A stretch of 55,364 nucleotides of DNA from NCBI GenBank assembly GCA_030527205.1, contig JAUNBG010000024.1, positions 1-55,364 of the forward strand, written 5' to 3'. Below, one piece after another: positions 36,940 to 46,072 of this stretch (its first letter is position 1; each line of letters opens with the position of its first letter). Source of the stretch: Planctomycetia bacterium. Lineage in GTDB: Bacteria > Planctomycetota > Planctomycetia > Pirellulales > Thermoguttaceae. Below the pieces are notes generated by a model. It was given only the letters and a program-made list of their open reading frames with translations. It ran no database searches and had not been told where the DNA came from. Position numbers and translations under genes: made by a program.

Positions 36940-37021
36940 CGATTGTTTAACGAAACTGTTGTCAAGTTATCGGTCGTTGGATAACATATATAATAATGCG
37001 GGATTTTCAACAGGTTTGAAT
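36940..37021 (+). repeat. Family B dispersed repeat, copy 7, directly before the DUF1570 gene
   Basis: The 3' part reads ATGCGGGATTTTCAACAGGT then TTGAATA, ending seven bases before the ATG at 37028. The 5' half is degenerate. Confidence 0.5.
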
Positions 37022-37027
37022 AGTCCA

Positions 37028-38206
37028 ATGAAAAGAAATTTTGTCAATATAATAATCTGTTCCTTGCTTCTCGTTCTATTGCAAACGAGCGAGTTGTTTT
37101 CTCAAGATTCTGTTACGGTTCAATGGAAATCAAGCGACAATCAGGAGAAAACAGTCTGCGGACAAGTTTTGGCCGATTATGAGCTTGACAACGGAGATCG
37201 ACTTTTAAGCGTCGAAGATTCGTTCGGACAAATTCATTGTTTTCGTCAGCATGAAATTATATCCGTAACAAAGAACGAAGAACCATTCAAGAAAGCAACT
37301 TCGCAAGAAATGATTTCGTTATTGTCGGAGGAATTCGGAGCTTCTTTCAAAACGTTGACAACGGAACATTTCGTCATTGTTTACAATACTTCGGAAGGTT
37401 ATGCCGCTTGGTGTGGCAAATTATTTGAAATGATTTATGATTCTTTTGAACGATATCAAAAGAAAAGGAATTTAGATCTTAAAGCAACCGATATTCCTTT
37501 GGTCGCCGTTCTCTTCAGCAATAAAAAAGAGTTGATGAATTATGCAGCTCAGGACGGTTTTGATGCAAGTTCTATTGTTGCCTATTTTCATCGAATGAAT
37601 AATCGAATGATTCTCTATGATTTATCGGAAGAAGAATCAAAGATTTCGGAATCTGCCCCAAAGTCGAGATCATATCGTCAAATCGAACAAATTCTTTCCC
37701 GACCGCAAGCGGCTTACAATGTCGCAACAATTGTTCATGAAGCAACGCATCAGATAACGTTCAATCGAAATATGATTTTGAGAAGCGGTCCGTTTCCGCT
37801 TTGGTTGTCGGAAGGGACGTCGATGTATTTTGAGACGCCGGACAAAAACGCCTCCAATGGTTGGAGCAGTCGGGGAAGCGGTAAACCGAATATTTTGCGT
37901 TTGAAACTCCTGATCGAATATTTTGCAATGCGACCAATCGAACCGATTCAGAATGTCATTCGAGAAGAAAAATTTATGAATCATGTCGATTATTCATATG
38001 CCGTTTCCTGGGCCTTGTTTTATTATTTGAATGCCAAAAAACCGAAGCAATTGGTTCAATATATTAATCTGGTTCGACAAAAATCCCCTTTTTCGGTTTA
38101 TTCGCCCCAAGAACGTCTTGATGATTTTGAAGCCGTTTTTGGAAACGATTGGAAAAAATTTTATAAGGATTTTATTCGCTTTTTTGAAAAATTACAAAAA
38201 TATTAA
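37028..38206 (+). CDS. Exported DUF1570 putative zinc peptidase
   Basis: Read from the ATG at 37028, this is 392 residues with a signal peptide (about 1-24, IIICSLLLVLLQTSELFSQ). It matches the DUF1570 family of Planctomycetota: KTLTTEHFVIVYNTSEGYAAWCGKLFEMIYDSF (quoted in part: TEHFVIVYNTSEGYA), and the gluzincin-like HEATH (237-241) in ATIVHEATHQITFNRN, followed by PLWLSEGTSMYFETPD, where the Glu of LSEG could be the third zinc ligand. A proteolytic role is inferred from these motifs, and substrate is unknown. An upstream TTG frame from 36893 runs through repeat sequence and is rejected. Confidence 0.9.
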   Translation: MKRNFVNIIICSLLLVLLQTSELFSQDSVTVQWKSSDNQEKTVCGQVLADYELDNGDRLLSVEDSFGQIHCFRQHEIISVTKNEEPFKKATSQEMISLLSEEFGASFKTLTTEHFVIVYNTSEGYAAWCGKLFEMIYDSFERYQKKRNLDLKATDIPLVAVLFSNKKELMNYAAQDGFDASSIVAYFHRMNNRMILYDLSEEESKISESAPKSRSYRQIEQILSRPQAAYNVATIVHEATHQITFNRNMILRSGPFPLWLSEGTSMYFETPDKNASNGWSSRGSGKPNILRLKLLIEYFAMRPIEPIQNVIREEKFMNHVDYSYAVSWALFYYLNAKKPKQLVQYINLVRQKSPFSVYSPQERLDDFEAVFGNDWKKFYKDFIRFFEKLQKY

Positions 38207-38220
38207 TAATGAGCTGAACA

Positions 38221-38318
38221 TTATAGAGAAACCAGTTGAAAACCCCTGATTGTTTCTTCGTAAGCCCGAAAATGACAGACGAATCTCAAAGTCAAAACCT
38301 GTCGTCCATTTCGGTTTT
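38221..38318 (-). repeat. Family B dispersed repeat, copy 8 (minus orientation)
   Basis: On the minus strand it carries GGACGACAGGTTTTG, TTCGTCTGTCATTTTCGGGC, TTACGAA and GGGGTTTTCAACTGGTTT, ending in CTATAA. It shares its first half with the copy at 6273-6378 and its end with copies 4 and 6. It points at the 3' end of the DUF1570 gene. Confidence 0.55.
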
Positions 38319-38389
38319 GCCTGATCAATCGGAAAGAATTTCAAAACGGGTTGAACCTTTGAATTTTAATTAAATATCGAGGAGAAAAA

Positions 38390-39958
38390 ATGAGTCATTC
38401 TAATTGCCATTGTTGCCCCCATTCAAATCACGAAAATCAAACAGCGAAAAGTAAATCGGACTGGGATTTGACCCGTCGCAATTTTCTGGCGACAATGACC
38501 GCTGGCGGCGCTCTGCTGTCCAATGTCAGCTGGTCAATTCTTGCGGCAGAAAATGAAAATGATTTTTCGCTTATGCCGTCCGCTCGAAAACCGCTTGTCG
38601 TTCTTCCGATTCTCGTTTATGACATTCCGCAGCGTCAACCAATGGTTTCCTGGCGAGGTTGGGGCGGAATTGATTCAAAAGAATCCGCCGCCGAAGAAGT
38701 CGATCGAATAACAAAAGAACTCGACGGAATTTGCGCAACCGCAGACTTTCCTGTTGAATTTTTGCCCATCTTGTCCGTTAATCATGTCAATCAGGCAAAA
38801 GACCATCCTGCCGTTGCTCAAGCGGACGCGATCATTGTTTATGGCGCTGGCGGCGGCGTTGACGGAGTTCAGCATTTTGGCAAAGACGTCATTATTTTTC
38901 AACGTTGGAAAAGCGGACCGGTTTATCTTCAATATGAAATCGTCAGTCCGCGATTATTGCGACAGCATACCGATTCCTTAAAACTCGACAATATTCGTTT
39001 TGACGACGTTGTAACCGACAGTCTCGATGAATTGACTTGGCGACTTCGGAGTCTTTGCGGTCTGAAAAATACCAAAAATACGCGAATTCTCGCCGTCGGC
39101 GGCGCTGACGCCTGGGCTCAACCGGCAGAAAGTCAAAAGATTTTGTTTGACAATTTGAAAAATCAATGGAATCTCGATATTCAAACCGTCGATTATGATA
39201 AACTCGGAAAATTGCTTGCCGACGCTCAACAAGATCAAAAAATTCTGCAATGGGCAAAGCAAAAAACGGAAAACTATTTGAAGATTCCGAATACAAAACT
39301 CGATACAGAAAAAGAATTTGTCGTCAACTGTTTTATTCTCGACTATATTTTTCGTCATTTAATGAAAGAAGCCGATTGCAAGGCAATAACAATTCTTGGT
39401 TGTATGACGACAATCATTCCGCAGGCCAAAACAACCGCTTGTCTGACATTGAGTCTGCTGAATGATGACGGTTATCTTGCGTTCTGCGAATCCGATTTTG
39501 CCGTTATTCCTTCTGGAATTCTTTTGGCTAATATTTGCGGTCATCCAGTCTTTTTGAACGATCCGACTTATCCGCATGATCAAATTGTAACGTTGGCTCA
39601 TTGTACAGCGCCGCGAAAACTTGACGGAAAGAATTATGAACCGGCTCAAATTGTTACGCATTTTGAATCGGATTATGGAGCCGCCCCCAAAGTCGATTTT
39701 AAACTTAACGAAACGGCAACCTGTATTCTTCCCGACTTCCATTCCGTTCGTTGGGCCGGTTTTCGATCAAAGACCGTTGATAATCCGTTCAAACCGATCT
39801 GTCGAAGCCAAATTGACGTTCAATATACAATTTCGGATTCTATTATTGCGGAAAGAATGCCCGGTTTTCATTGGATGTTTGGATATGGCGATTATATGAA
39901 AGAAATCGGTTATGCCCTTCGCCGCGTCGGAATTCAATGGGATAATCTCGAAGAATAA
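38390..39958 (+). CDS. Tat-exported sugar isomerase-like protein
   Basis: This 522-residue protein begins with a Cys/His-rich tract (SNCHCCPHSNHENQ) and then a twin-arginine signal (LTRRNFLATMTAGGALLSN, residues 28-46). The body resembles the L-fucose/L-arabinose isomerase superfamily. An N-terminal Rossmann-like half has VEFLPILSVNHV and ADAIIVYGAGGG. A C-terminal half has ITILGCMTTIIPQAKTTACLTLSLLNDDGYLAFCESDFAVIPSGILL (quoted in part: ACLTLSLLNDDGYLAFCESD), and HPVFLNDPTYPHDQIVTLAHC. Such enzymes are normally cytoplasmic and metal-dependent, so a Tat signal is notable and may indicate folding with a cofactor before export. GAGGAG five bases before the ATG supports the start. Enzyme activity is unproven. 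Confidence 0.8.
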   Translation: MSHSNCHCCPHSNHENQTAKSKSDWDLTRRNFLATMTAGGALLSNVSWSILAAENENDFSLMPSARKPLVVLPILVYDIPQRQPMVSWRGWGGIDSKESAAEEVDRITKELDGICATADFPVEFLPILSVNHVNQAKDHPAVAQADAIIVYGAGGGVDGVQHFGKDVIIFQRWKSGPVYLQYEIVSPRLLRQHTDSLKLDNIRFDDVVTDSLDELTWRLRSLCGLKNTKNTRILAVGGADAWAQPAESQKILFDNLKNQWNLDIQTVDYDKLGKLLADAQQDQKILQWAKQKTENYLKIPNTKLDTEKEFVVNCFILDYIFRHLMKEADCKAITILGCMTTIIPQAKTTACLTLSLLNDDGYLAFCESDFAVIPSGILLANICGHPVFLNDPTYPHDQIVTLAHCTAPRKLDGKNYEPAQIVTHFESDYGAAPKVDFKLNETATCILPDFHSVRWAGFRSKTVDNPFKPICRSQIDVQYTISDSIIAERMPGFHWMFGYGDYMKEIGYALRRVGIQWDNLEE

Positions 39959-40843
39959 GGTTGGCGACCATTTCCATTGAGTCATTTCTGCATTGCCCCC
40001 AACTTTCTTGCTTTTCGGTTGAGGGGCTTCAACGTTTTCCGTTGAATCCGATTTGTGCAAACAATCGACTTTTGGCCATTCCAATCCGTTCATATGCTTG
40101 CGGATCTTCGGCTTCAACTTTTCCAGATTTTCTATAGGATTGAGTAAAAATGTTGACAAAACGTCAAAAATTTTTCTGCCTTGAACATCGGGAACGAAAA
40201 TTTCTAAGAGTTTGAGTCGATATTCTAATTCCCTTCTGGAATAATCTTCCTGTTTTCTGCTCAAATCTTTTTCAGCTTCTATATTTTGACAATAGAAAAT
40301 AAAATAAAAGGTTTATTTTTAAACAAATAATATTTTCTGTGACCAGACAAGAATATTGGTATTACAAAAATTTTTGCGCCTGTTTTCAAAACATTCGCTG
40401 CCTTTCATTGATTCCCCAAAGAGTCGTTTAGCGATTCTGTCTCAAATAAGTTGTTTTTCGTTCGTTTGAGTTAAGGATTCAATGACTGTTTTTGTTTTAT
40501 TAATGCGTTTGCGGCTTTCAATCATTTAATATCAAAATTAAAATGAGCGATTTTGTCCTTTGTTATATCCCTTTTGTTCTCGAATTAACAAACGAAACAA
40601 TTCGGGACTTTCAACGGCCAAAATAAAAGCAAAAACAAATTCCTAAAATCAATTTAACGCGAATTGGCATAAAAATTGGGACACAAACTTAGGAAGTTCC
40701 AAAAACCCTGTTTTTACAACAAAAACATTTCAAATAAAGTCGTTAAAACCTGTTCTTGCAGACGAGACGACTGCGCCGAAGGGGTTTTTAGAACTTCCTT
40801 ATTAACATTTCAACAGAAAGTTCCTTTTAAGTGAGGATTTTCC
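39959..40843. other. Long intergenic region with repeat sequence
   Basis: About 885 bases. It contains a loose family B-like stretch (40060-40150, CCGTTCATATGCTTGCGGAT then TCTATAGGATTGAGTAAAA) and a family A element (40691-40799). A 165-codon minus-strand frame (39767-40264) is probably a shadow of this and of the neighbouring gene. Confidence 0.45.
40691..40799 (+). repeat. Family A inverted-repeat element, copy 3
   Basis: The termini are AGGAAGTTCCAAAAACCC and GGGGTTTTTAGAACTTCCT. The core AAATAAAGTCGTTAAAACCT and TGTTCTTGC are present. The inner hairpin reads GCAG...CTGC where other copies have GCGG...CCGC, a paired substitution. It ends 44 bp before the next ATG. Confidence 0.85.
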
Positions 40844-41587
40844 ATGCAGTTCAATAATCATTTTGGATTTCGTTTGAGTATACCGAAGCCAATAGGGGCA
40901 ACAAACTTTGCCTTAAGAAAATCATTGGCTATTGACGGGCTGATGAACACAAAAACCAGAATTTCCAACTGGCTTGGCTCTCAACGAATCTTTTTGTTTT
41001 TAACGCTTCTCGTTTTGTATTTTTTATTCGTCAGTTCAGTCAATGCGCAATTGCCGGCGATTGTTATTTCCGATCCTTCAAAAAAAACGCCTAAAACTGC
41101 TCTTGACGCATTAAACTGGCTTGAAGGAACTTGGTCTATTCAAACAGGAACAACGGAAATTCGAACTCATGTCGTTCGTTCGTCGGGCGGAAATTATCTG
41201 TTTTGTTTCGATCAGATTCGTTTGGAAGAGTCGAAAGAGTGGTTCAGCGTCTTTCGGATCATTGCCTGGAATCCGATCAGCGAACTTTTTAATGAATCAA
41301 TTTTCTTTCGTGACGGCAGTATTGGAAACGCAACTTGGGAACGATATGACGCCAGCTGGGTTGTCGCAACAAAAGTTATTCTGGCCGACGGAAGAAATGT
41401 GACAGCAATCAATGTTTTGACGCCCATTCAACCTCACGGATTTAACTGGCGCTCCGAATCTCGAACGGTTGACGGTTTTCCCCTTCCCGATCTTGGACCT
41501 GTTGTTGCAAAACCAATCATTAACCCCGATTTGAAGCTTTGGATTACAGACGTTCCTATTCCGCCAACTGTCGCCGCCGATGAATAA
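40844..41587 (+). CDS. Membrane-anchored or exported lipocalin-like protein
   Basis: This 247-residue protein has a long N-terminus and a hydrophobic segment (about 49-65, IFLFLTLLVLYFLFVSS) followed by VNAQ, a likely signal-peptide cleavage site. The mature domain begins near ALDALNWLEGTWSIQTG and continues with beta strands (RSSGGNYLFCFDQIRLEES, FRDGSIGNATWERYDASW). These suggest a lipocalin/DUF1579-like barrel, common in Planctomycetota as accessory domains. The start at 40844 has GAGGA six bases upstream. An internal ATG at 40943 would give a normal-length signal peptide. Residues 11-30 of the longer form are encoded by sequence that recurs between genes (see findings). Confidence 0.7.
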   Translation: MQFNNHFGFRLSIPKPIGATNFALRKSLAIDGLMNTKTRISNWLGSQRIFLFLTLLVLYFLFVSSVNAQLPAIVISDPSKKTPKTALDALNWLEGTWSIQTGTTEIRTHVVRSSGGNYLFCFDQIRLEESKEWFSVFRIIAWNPISELFNESIFFRDGSIGNATWERYDASWVVATKVILADGRNVTAINVLTPIQPHGFNWRSESRTVDGFPLPDLGPVVAKPIINPDLKLWITDVPIPPTVAADE

Positions 41588-41901
41588 CGCCTTGTCAATC
41601 ATTTGACCTTTTTTACTGTTTCGCTTTCAAAAACAAACTTTTTTAATATTAATTCAACAATCAAATTTGCAGCGATAATCGATTTTTTGAAAGATTGGAT
41701 TCGCCTTCTGATGTTCGCCCGTCATCGCTTGGCCGCGCAAGCAGAGATTATAAATAGCCTTGAATAGCCCCCAACGATCAACATTGCGTTCCTGAAAATA
41801 TGTTTTTTAAATTTTGAATATAAACAAACAAATCAAACAGTTATTTTAACCCTTTCTGTATTATATTTACAGAATTTGTCAATCCAAAAGGAGATTTTAA
41901 A
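41588..41901. other. Intergenic region, no gene seen
   Basis: About 314 bases. The stretch ending 41824 (TTTTGAATATAA) resembles the 3' end of family B. A promoter for the downstream gene, which has a strong AAGGAG, should be here. Confidence 0.4.
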
Positions 41902-44900
41902 ATGAAGCGTATTTTATTGAAAAAAAAGCGTTGGAGCTTACTTATTTTAACCTCTGTTGCCGTTCTGATTTGTTCGACAGCCCCTTTTGTCGTCAAATGC
42001 GAGGAAAATAAAGACAATCCGTCAACATCAAATCAAAAAAAAGAAGAAACGTCTTCCTTAACTAATCAGGCGTCATCCAAATCGAATTCTGTTCCCCAAA
42101 GCAAAAAAACGCCCATCCAAACAACTTTGTCTGCTTCTTCAAAAGCGACAACAGAACCTTCAGAAGCCGCATTAAAACAGGCAATCGTTTCCCCAGAAAA
42201 CGCAAAACCTCAAACGCAAACCGTTTTGCGTCCTAATATCGCGAAGCAAGATACGGAAACAAAACCTCAAAACGGAGTCAAAGGATTGACGAACGATCCT
42301 TTTGTTGATTCCGCAGAAAAAGAGTTGTTTCAAATTATGACAGACGCCTATATTTATGCGTTTCCTCTTGTTCTCATGAACGAAATCGAAAAGGAAATGA
42401 CCGACAGCATCTTTTTTGCGCCCGTCAACCAAATGGCTTATATTCCCAAACTCCCTTCGCCTTCCTTTAAAATGACGGAATGTCCCAATTCTGACGCTTT
42501 AACGTCGATTGCCTGGCTTGATTTATCTCAAGGCCCTCAAGTCATTTGTTTGCCGAAAACATCGAGCCATTCATTCATTTTAGAACTTCTGGATGCTTGG
42601 ACAAACGTTTTGGAAACTTTTTCGAACGATAAATTGGATCAATTTCCCATTCGGGAGTTGGACGGTCGCCAAATTCGTTGTTTTATTATTGCGGATTCGA
42701 ATTTTAATGACAAGGAAGCAGAAGGAATCCCGGTTATCAAATCTTCAAGCAATATGACTTGGTTGATTAATCGCGTTCTTCTCGGTTCGCCGCGAAGAAG
42801 TCGAGAGTCTGCTATTGCCGCCGCAAGTCGCGTTTTATACGAATTTGAAATCATTCCGTTGAATTTGTTTTTGAAAGAATTCCAAAAGTCAACCGAAAAA
42901 ACAACGGATTCTTCGTTATCGCTTCATTTTCCAACCTTGAAAGCAAATCAAATTGTAACAGCGCCAACCAATCCGAAGTTTGCGAAAACATTCTCGTTGC
43001 TCAATCCAACAGACGTTACAAATGAATCATCCAACAAAAAAACAGAGACTCGCTTAAAAACGTCTCAAAATTCCTTGCCGTTGAATATTCTTTCTTACAA
43101 TAACAAGGTTGATCAAGATGAACAATCTGCAAAAAATAATACAGAGCAAAATAAACAAGCAGCTCAAGCAAGTCAAACGAATCAAAATGCGTTAAATGAC
43201 CAGAATAGTCAACAGCCTAATTCTGGACAAAACAAGCAAAATGGTCAAAACAACAATTTATGGCAAAATAAACAGGCAACTCAAGCAAGTCAAACAGATC
43301 AAAATGCGTTAAATACCCAGAATAATCAACAGACCAATTCTGGACAAAACAAGCAAAATGGTCAAAATAACAACTTATGGCAAAATAAACAAGCAACTCA
43401 AGCAAGTCAAACGAATCAAAATGCGTTAAATACTCAGAATAATCAACAGACTAATTCTGAACAAAATAAGCAAAATGATCAAAACATAAATACAGAACAA
43501 AAAGGGCAAAACAGTCAATCGAGTCAGCCAAACCAATCTGACCCAAATATTCCAATAAAGACTGAGCCAGAACTTTTGGAAGAAGAATCGCTTGACTTTA
43601 GTTTGAATCAAACGCCAGAAACGTTGCAAAATAACAACAAACAAAATATCGAAGACGAAAATTCCTCGGAACAAATTAATCATGAAACACAAAAGGAACT
43701 TGATTCTGTCGAAAATAATACTCAACAATCAATTCAAAATGACTTGGATTCGGACGACGAGATTGATATTGAAGCTGAAGAAATAAACGAATTGGATCGT
43801 CCAGAAAACAATTCGAGCAAAGCTCAATATTTGCCGCAGCAATCGATCGTTCAAAAAACATTGTTTTCTTATAAAAAACGCCCCTTAAAACGAAAAATGA
43901 TCTTTTATCGAAACGTTTCAAGTCGAGCGGACAATAATGATTCAATGACATTTTCTTTTGACCTTACCGAAACAATAATCGATCCACAAATCATATCGAA
44001 CTCGACATCTGATCATTCCGAAACAAAAGCGTCAACAAAATCAATCATTCGAATTTCAAACGATTCGTCTCAAGAACCTGAGAAATTGGAAAATGAAGTT
44101 GATCGAATTCAACGCGACATTGAAAAAGAGACTCAAAAAGAGGAAATTCGATTAGAAAAAATGGTTGATCATGCCAAAAAAACGGCTGATCGTATCGGCG
44201 ATGACATTTATGAAATGTCAGATCGACTTTATGACCGAACGAAAAGTCTCGCAAAAGACGGAATTGAATTTGGAAAGGAGTCAATAAATTATTTTGATCG
44301 GAAAGCAAAACGGGATTATCAGCGTCTGATGCATAAAATCGGAATGTTGCTTGAGGCAGAAAAATGGGTTGAACATCCGGTTGATCGAGTCAAAAAAATG
44401 ACAACGACTGAGTTTTTCGTTGAATTTGCTGAATTGTTGAAAAAAAATCCGCCGCTGGCGGAAGACAAAGATATGATTGCAAAACTTGCGAAAATCGGCA
44501 TTGTTCCCGGCGAGTCTTTTGATCCAACAAAACTCGATTCCAAATCGCAAAAGCTTTTGCAATATATTGCCCCTTATGCGCAAGGAAAAATTCAGGAAGC
44601 GGCTTTTTACGGACTCTGTCGCAAAACTCTGGATAATTATTGGATCATTTTTACAGATTTGGGTCAATACGGAACCGATTATATGCGCCGCGCTGTTATT
44701 GCTACAGAATTTATTGGCGCCGACTCCGCTCAATACGTTTTATATCCCTATACAATGGTTGATCAAGACGGGAATTTCCTGAACGGGAAAAATGATTATG
44801 TTCTTCATTTTCCTGCCGGACAAACGCCTCCCGTTCGAGCTCTTTGGTCGTTATCGATGTATGACAAGAATCATTATCTTGTTCCAAATCATTTGAAACG

Positions 44901-45132
44901 TTACGCCATTCGGAGCAATGAACCATTGGTTTATAATGAAGACGGAAGCCTTGACCTTTATATTCAACATAACGAACCTTTGGATAAAGTTTCGAATTGG
45001 CTTCCTGCTCCAAAAGACGAATTTATGCTTATGCTTCGTCTGTATCTGCCGAAAGAAAATGCTCTTGATGGCAATTGGAAGATTGCCCCGGTTCAAATGA
45101 TTAAAGACGAAAAAAACAAAGAAAATAAATAA
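41902..45132 (+). CDS. Exported DUF1254/DUF1214 protein with a large internal insertion
   Basis: This 1076-residue protein has a signal peptide (about 1-33). The DUF1254 domain spans about 143-329 (MTDAYIYAFPLVLMNEIE, APVNQMAY, LDLSQGPQVICLP). The family's next block (VKKMTTTEFFVEFAELL, IGIVPGESFD) appears only at about 820-870, and DUF1214 follows at about 930-1070 (FPAGQTPPVRALWSLSMYD, PLVYNEDGSLDLYIQH). About 480 residues are inserted between them: Asn/Gln-rich sequence with three 39-residue tandem repeats (417-533), an acidic part (about 560-640) and a predicted coiled coil (about 727-813). The usual protein is near 450-500 residues. Function of the family is unknown. AAGGAG precedes the ATG. 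A terminator follows at 45156. Confidence 0.9.
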   Translation: MKRILLKKKRWSLLILTSVAVLICSTAPFVVKCEENKDNPSTSNQKKEETSSLTNQASSKSNSVPQSKKTPIQTTLSASSKATTEPSEAALKQAIVSPENAKPQTQTVLRPNIAKQDTETKPQNGVKGLTNDPFVDSAEKELFQIMTDAYIYAFPLVLMNEIEKEMTDSIFFAPVNQMAYIPKLPSPSFKMTECPNSDALTSIAWLDLSQGPQVICLPKTSSHSFILELLDAWTNVLETFSNDKLDQFPIRELDGRQIRCFIIADSNFNDKEAEGIPVIKSSSNMTWLINRVLLGSPRRSRESAIAAASRVLYEFEIIPLNLFLKEFQKSTEKTTDSSLSLHFPTLKANQIVTAPTNPKFAKTFSLLNPTDVTNESSNKKTETRLKTSQNSLPLNILSYNNKVDQDEQSAKNNTEQNKQAAQASQTNQNALNDQNSQQPNSGQNKQNGQNNNLWQNKQATQASQTDQNALNTQNNQQTNSGQNKQNGQNNNLWQNKQATQASQTNQNALNTQNNQQTNSEQNKQNDQNINTEQKGQNSQSSQPNQSDPNIPIKTEPELLEEESLDFSLNQTPETLQNNNKQNIEDENSSEQINHETQKELDSVENNTQQSIQNDLDSDDEIDIEAEEINELDRPENNSSKAQYLPQQSIVQKTLFSYKKRPLKRKMIFYRNVSSRADNNDSMTFSFDLTETIIDPQIISNSTSDHSETKASTKSIIRISNDSSQEPEKLENEVDRIQRDIEKETQKEEIRLEKMVDHAKKTADRIGDDIYEMSDRLYDRTKSLAKDGIEFGKESINYFDRKAKRDYQRLMHKIGMLLEAEKWVEHPVDRVKKMTTTEFFVEFAELLKKNPPLAEDKDMIAKLAKIGIVPGESFDPTKLDSKSQKLLQYIAPYAQGKIQEAAFYGLCRKTLDNYWIIFTDLGQYGTDYMRRAVIATEFIGADSAQYVLYPYTMVDQDGNFLNGKNDYVLHFPAGQTPPVRALWSLSMYDKNHYLVPNHLKRYAIRSNEPLVYNEDGSLDLYIQHNEPLDKVSNWLPAPKDEFMLMLRLYLPKENALDGNWKIAPVQMIKDEKNKENK
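43150..43500 (+). repeat. Three tandem 117-bp repeats inside the DUF1254/DUF1214 gene
   Basis: Units 43150-43266, 43267-43383 and 43384-43500 encode 39 residues each, beginning NKQA(A/T)QASQT(N/D)QNALN and the first two ending QNNNLWQ. Units 1 and 2 are nearly identical in DNA, and unit 3 diverges toward its end. The frame is kept throughout. Confidence 0.95.
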
Positions 45133-45155
45133 AACAAAACTCCTGGATTTTTCTT

Positions 45156-45188
45156 AAACAAGGTTTCATTAAATTGAACCTTGTTTTT
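45156..45188 (+). terminator. Rho-independent terminator after the DUF1254/DUF1214 gene
   Basis: AACAAGGTT pairs with AACCTTGTT around an 11-base loop and is followed by a T-run. An outer flanking pairing (CTGGATTTTTCTT with GAGAAAGTCCAG) may extend the stem. Confidence 0.8.
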
Positions 45189-45260
45189 GAGAAAGTCCAG
45201 AATATTATATCGAATGATTGACAAGATAACCAATCGAAAACAATAACAAGGAGAATATCA

Positions 45261-46046
45261 ATGACAAATGAAATGGACAATAATTTAACCAACGACCCTT
45301 CTCAATCGAACGAAAATCGAAATGCGTCGGAAACTCTTCAACAAACGCGAACAACGTTCGACAGTCAAACTTATGAAAGCGAACAGCAAACCGATGGCGC
45401 TCAATCTGCCGGCTTTTGGAACGCAACGTTATCAGCAGAAAAGAATCTTTGCGGACTTTGCGGCTTTTTTACTTCGCCGGAAATTAAAAAGCTTTCAAAA
45501 AACTGGTTTCCCTTTTTATTATTGGGAATAACGTTGATTGTCTTAGGCTTTTTGGCGATCGGATCGACTTTTTTTGCGACGATCTTAACCATTGCGGCCA
45601 TTGGCGTCTTTTTGATGATCGGCGGGATTATGCAGATTCTCAACTCATTTTATACAGGACGCTGGAGCGGATTTTTTCTTCATTTAGCGCTCGGAATTCT
45701 GTATTTGGTTGTCGGATTTATGCTGTTGGACGCTCCGATGCTCAATGCGATAACTCTAACCTTTTTGCTGGCCGGATTCTTTATTGTCGTCGGATTATTT
45801 CGAATCATCGGCTCGCTTTCGACACAATTTCCTGGTTGGGGTTGGGCTCTCTTCAGCGGAACAATAACCTTTTTGCTCGGCGTTCTCATTTACAAACATT
45901 GGCCGTCTTCCGGACTTTGGGTTATCGGGCTTTTTGTCGGCATTGAAATGATTTTCAGCGGTTGGTATTGGGTTATTTTCGCTTCTGGACTCAGAGTCTA
46001 TCAACAACAGCAACGTCAGAATACTCCTTCAACAATAAACGCCTAA
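45261..46046 (+). CDS. HdeD-family (DUF308) six-helix membrane protein
   Basis: This 261-residue protein has a hydrophilic N-terminus of ~75 residues rich in Gln, Asn, Ser and Thr, and then six transmembrane helices in the paired HdeD pattern: FPFLLLGITLIVLGFLAIGS, IGVFLMIGGIMQILNSF, LGILYLVVGFMLLDAP, LTFLLAGFFIVVGLFRIIGS, ALFSGTITFLLGVLIY and VIGLFVGIEMIFSGWYWV. E. coli HdeD contributes to acid resistance at high cell density, and the role here is unknown. The start has AAGGAG seven bases upstream. The gene follows the DUF1254/DUF1214 terminator, so it may have its own promoter. Confidence 0.92.
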   Translation: MTNEMDNNLTNDPSQSNENRNASETLQQTRTTFDSQTYESEQQTDGAQSAGFWNATLSAEKNLCGLCGFFTSPEIKKLSKNWFPFLLLGITLIVLGFLAIGSTFFATILTIAAIGVFLMIGGIMQILNSFYTGRWSGFFLHLALGILYLVVGFMLLDAPMLNAITLTFLLAGFFIVVGLFRIIGSLSTQFPGWGWALFSGTITFLLGVLIYKHWPSSGLWVIGLFVGIEMIFSGWYWVIFASGLRVYQQQQRQNTPSTINA

Positions 46047-46072
46047 CAAAACGTTGAATAACTTTTGATATG

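Noticed and set aside
36893..37027. Upstream in-frame extension of the DUF1570 gene from a TTG
   Set aside because: It runs through a family B repeat and would bury the signal peptide 45 residues inside the protein.
39767..40264. 165-codon minus-strand frame with partly protein-like sequence (RRELEYRLKLLEIFVPD)
   Set aside because: TTG start, overlaps 192 bases antisense to the Tat-exported protein, and part of it coincides with a family B-like stretch. A decayed gene fragment remains possible.
43150..43500. Regular repeats considered as a CRISPR array
   Set aside because: Units of 117 bp are contiguous without spacers and keep one reading frame, so they are protein-coding tandem repeats.
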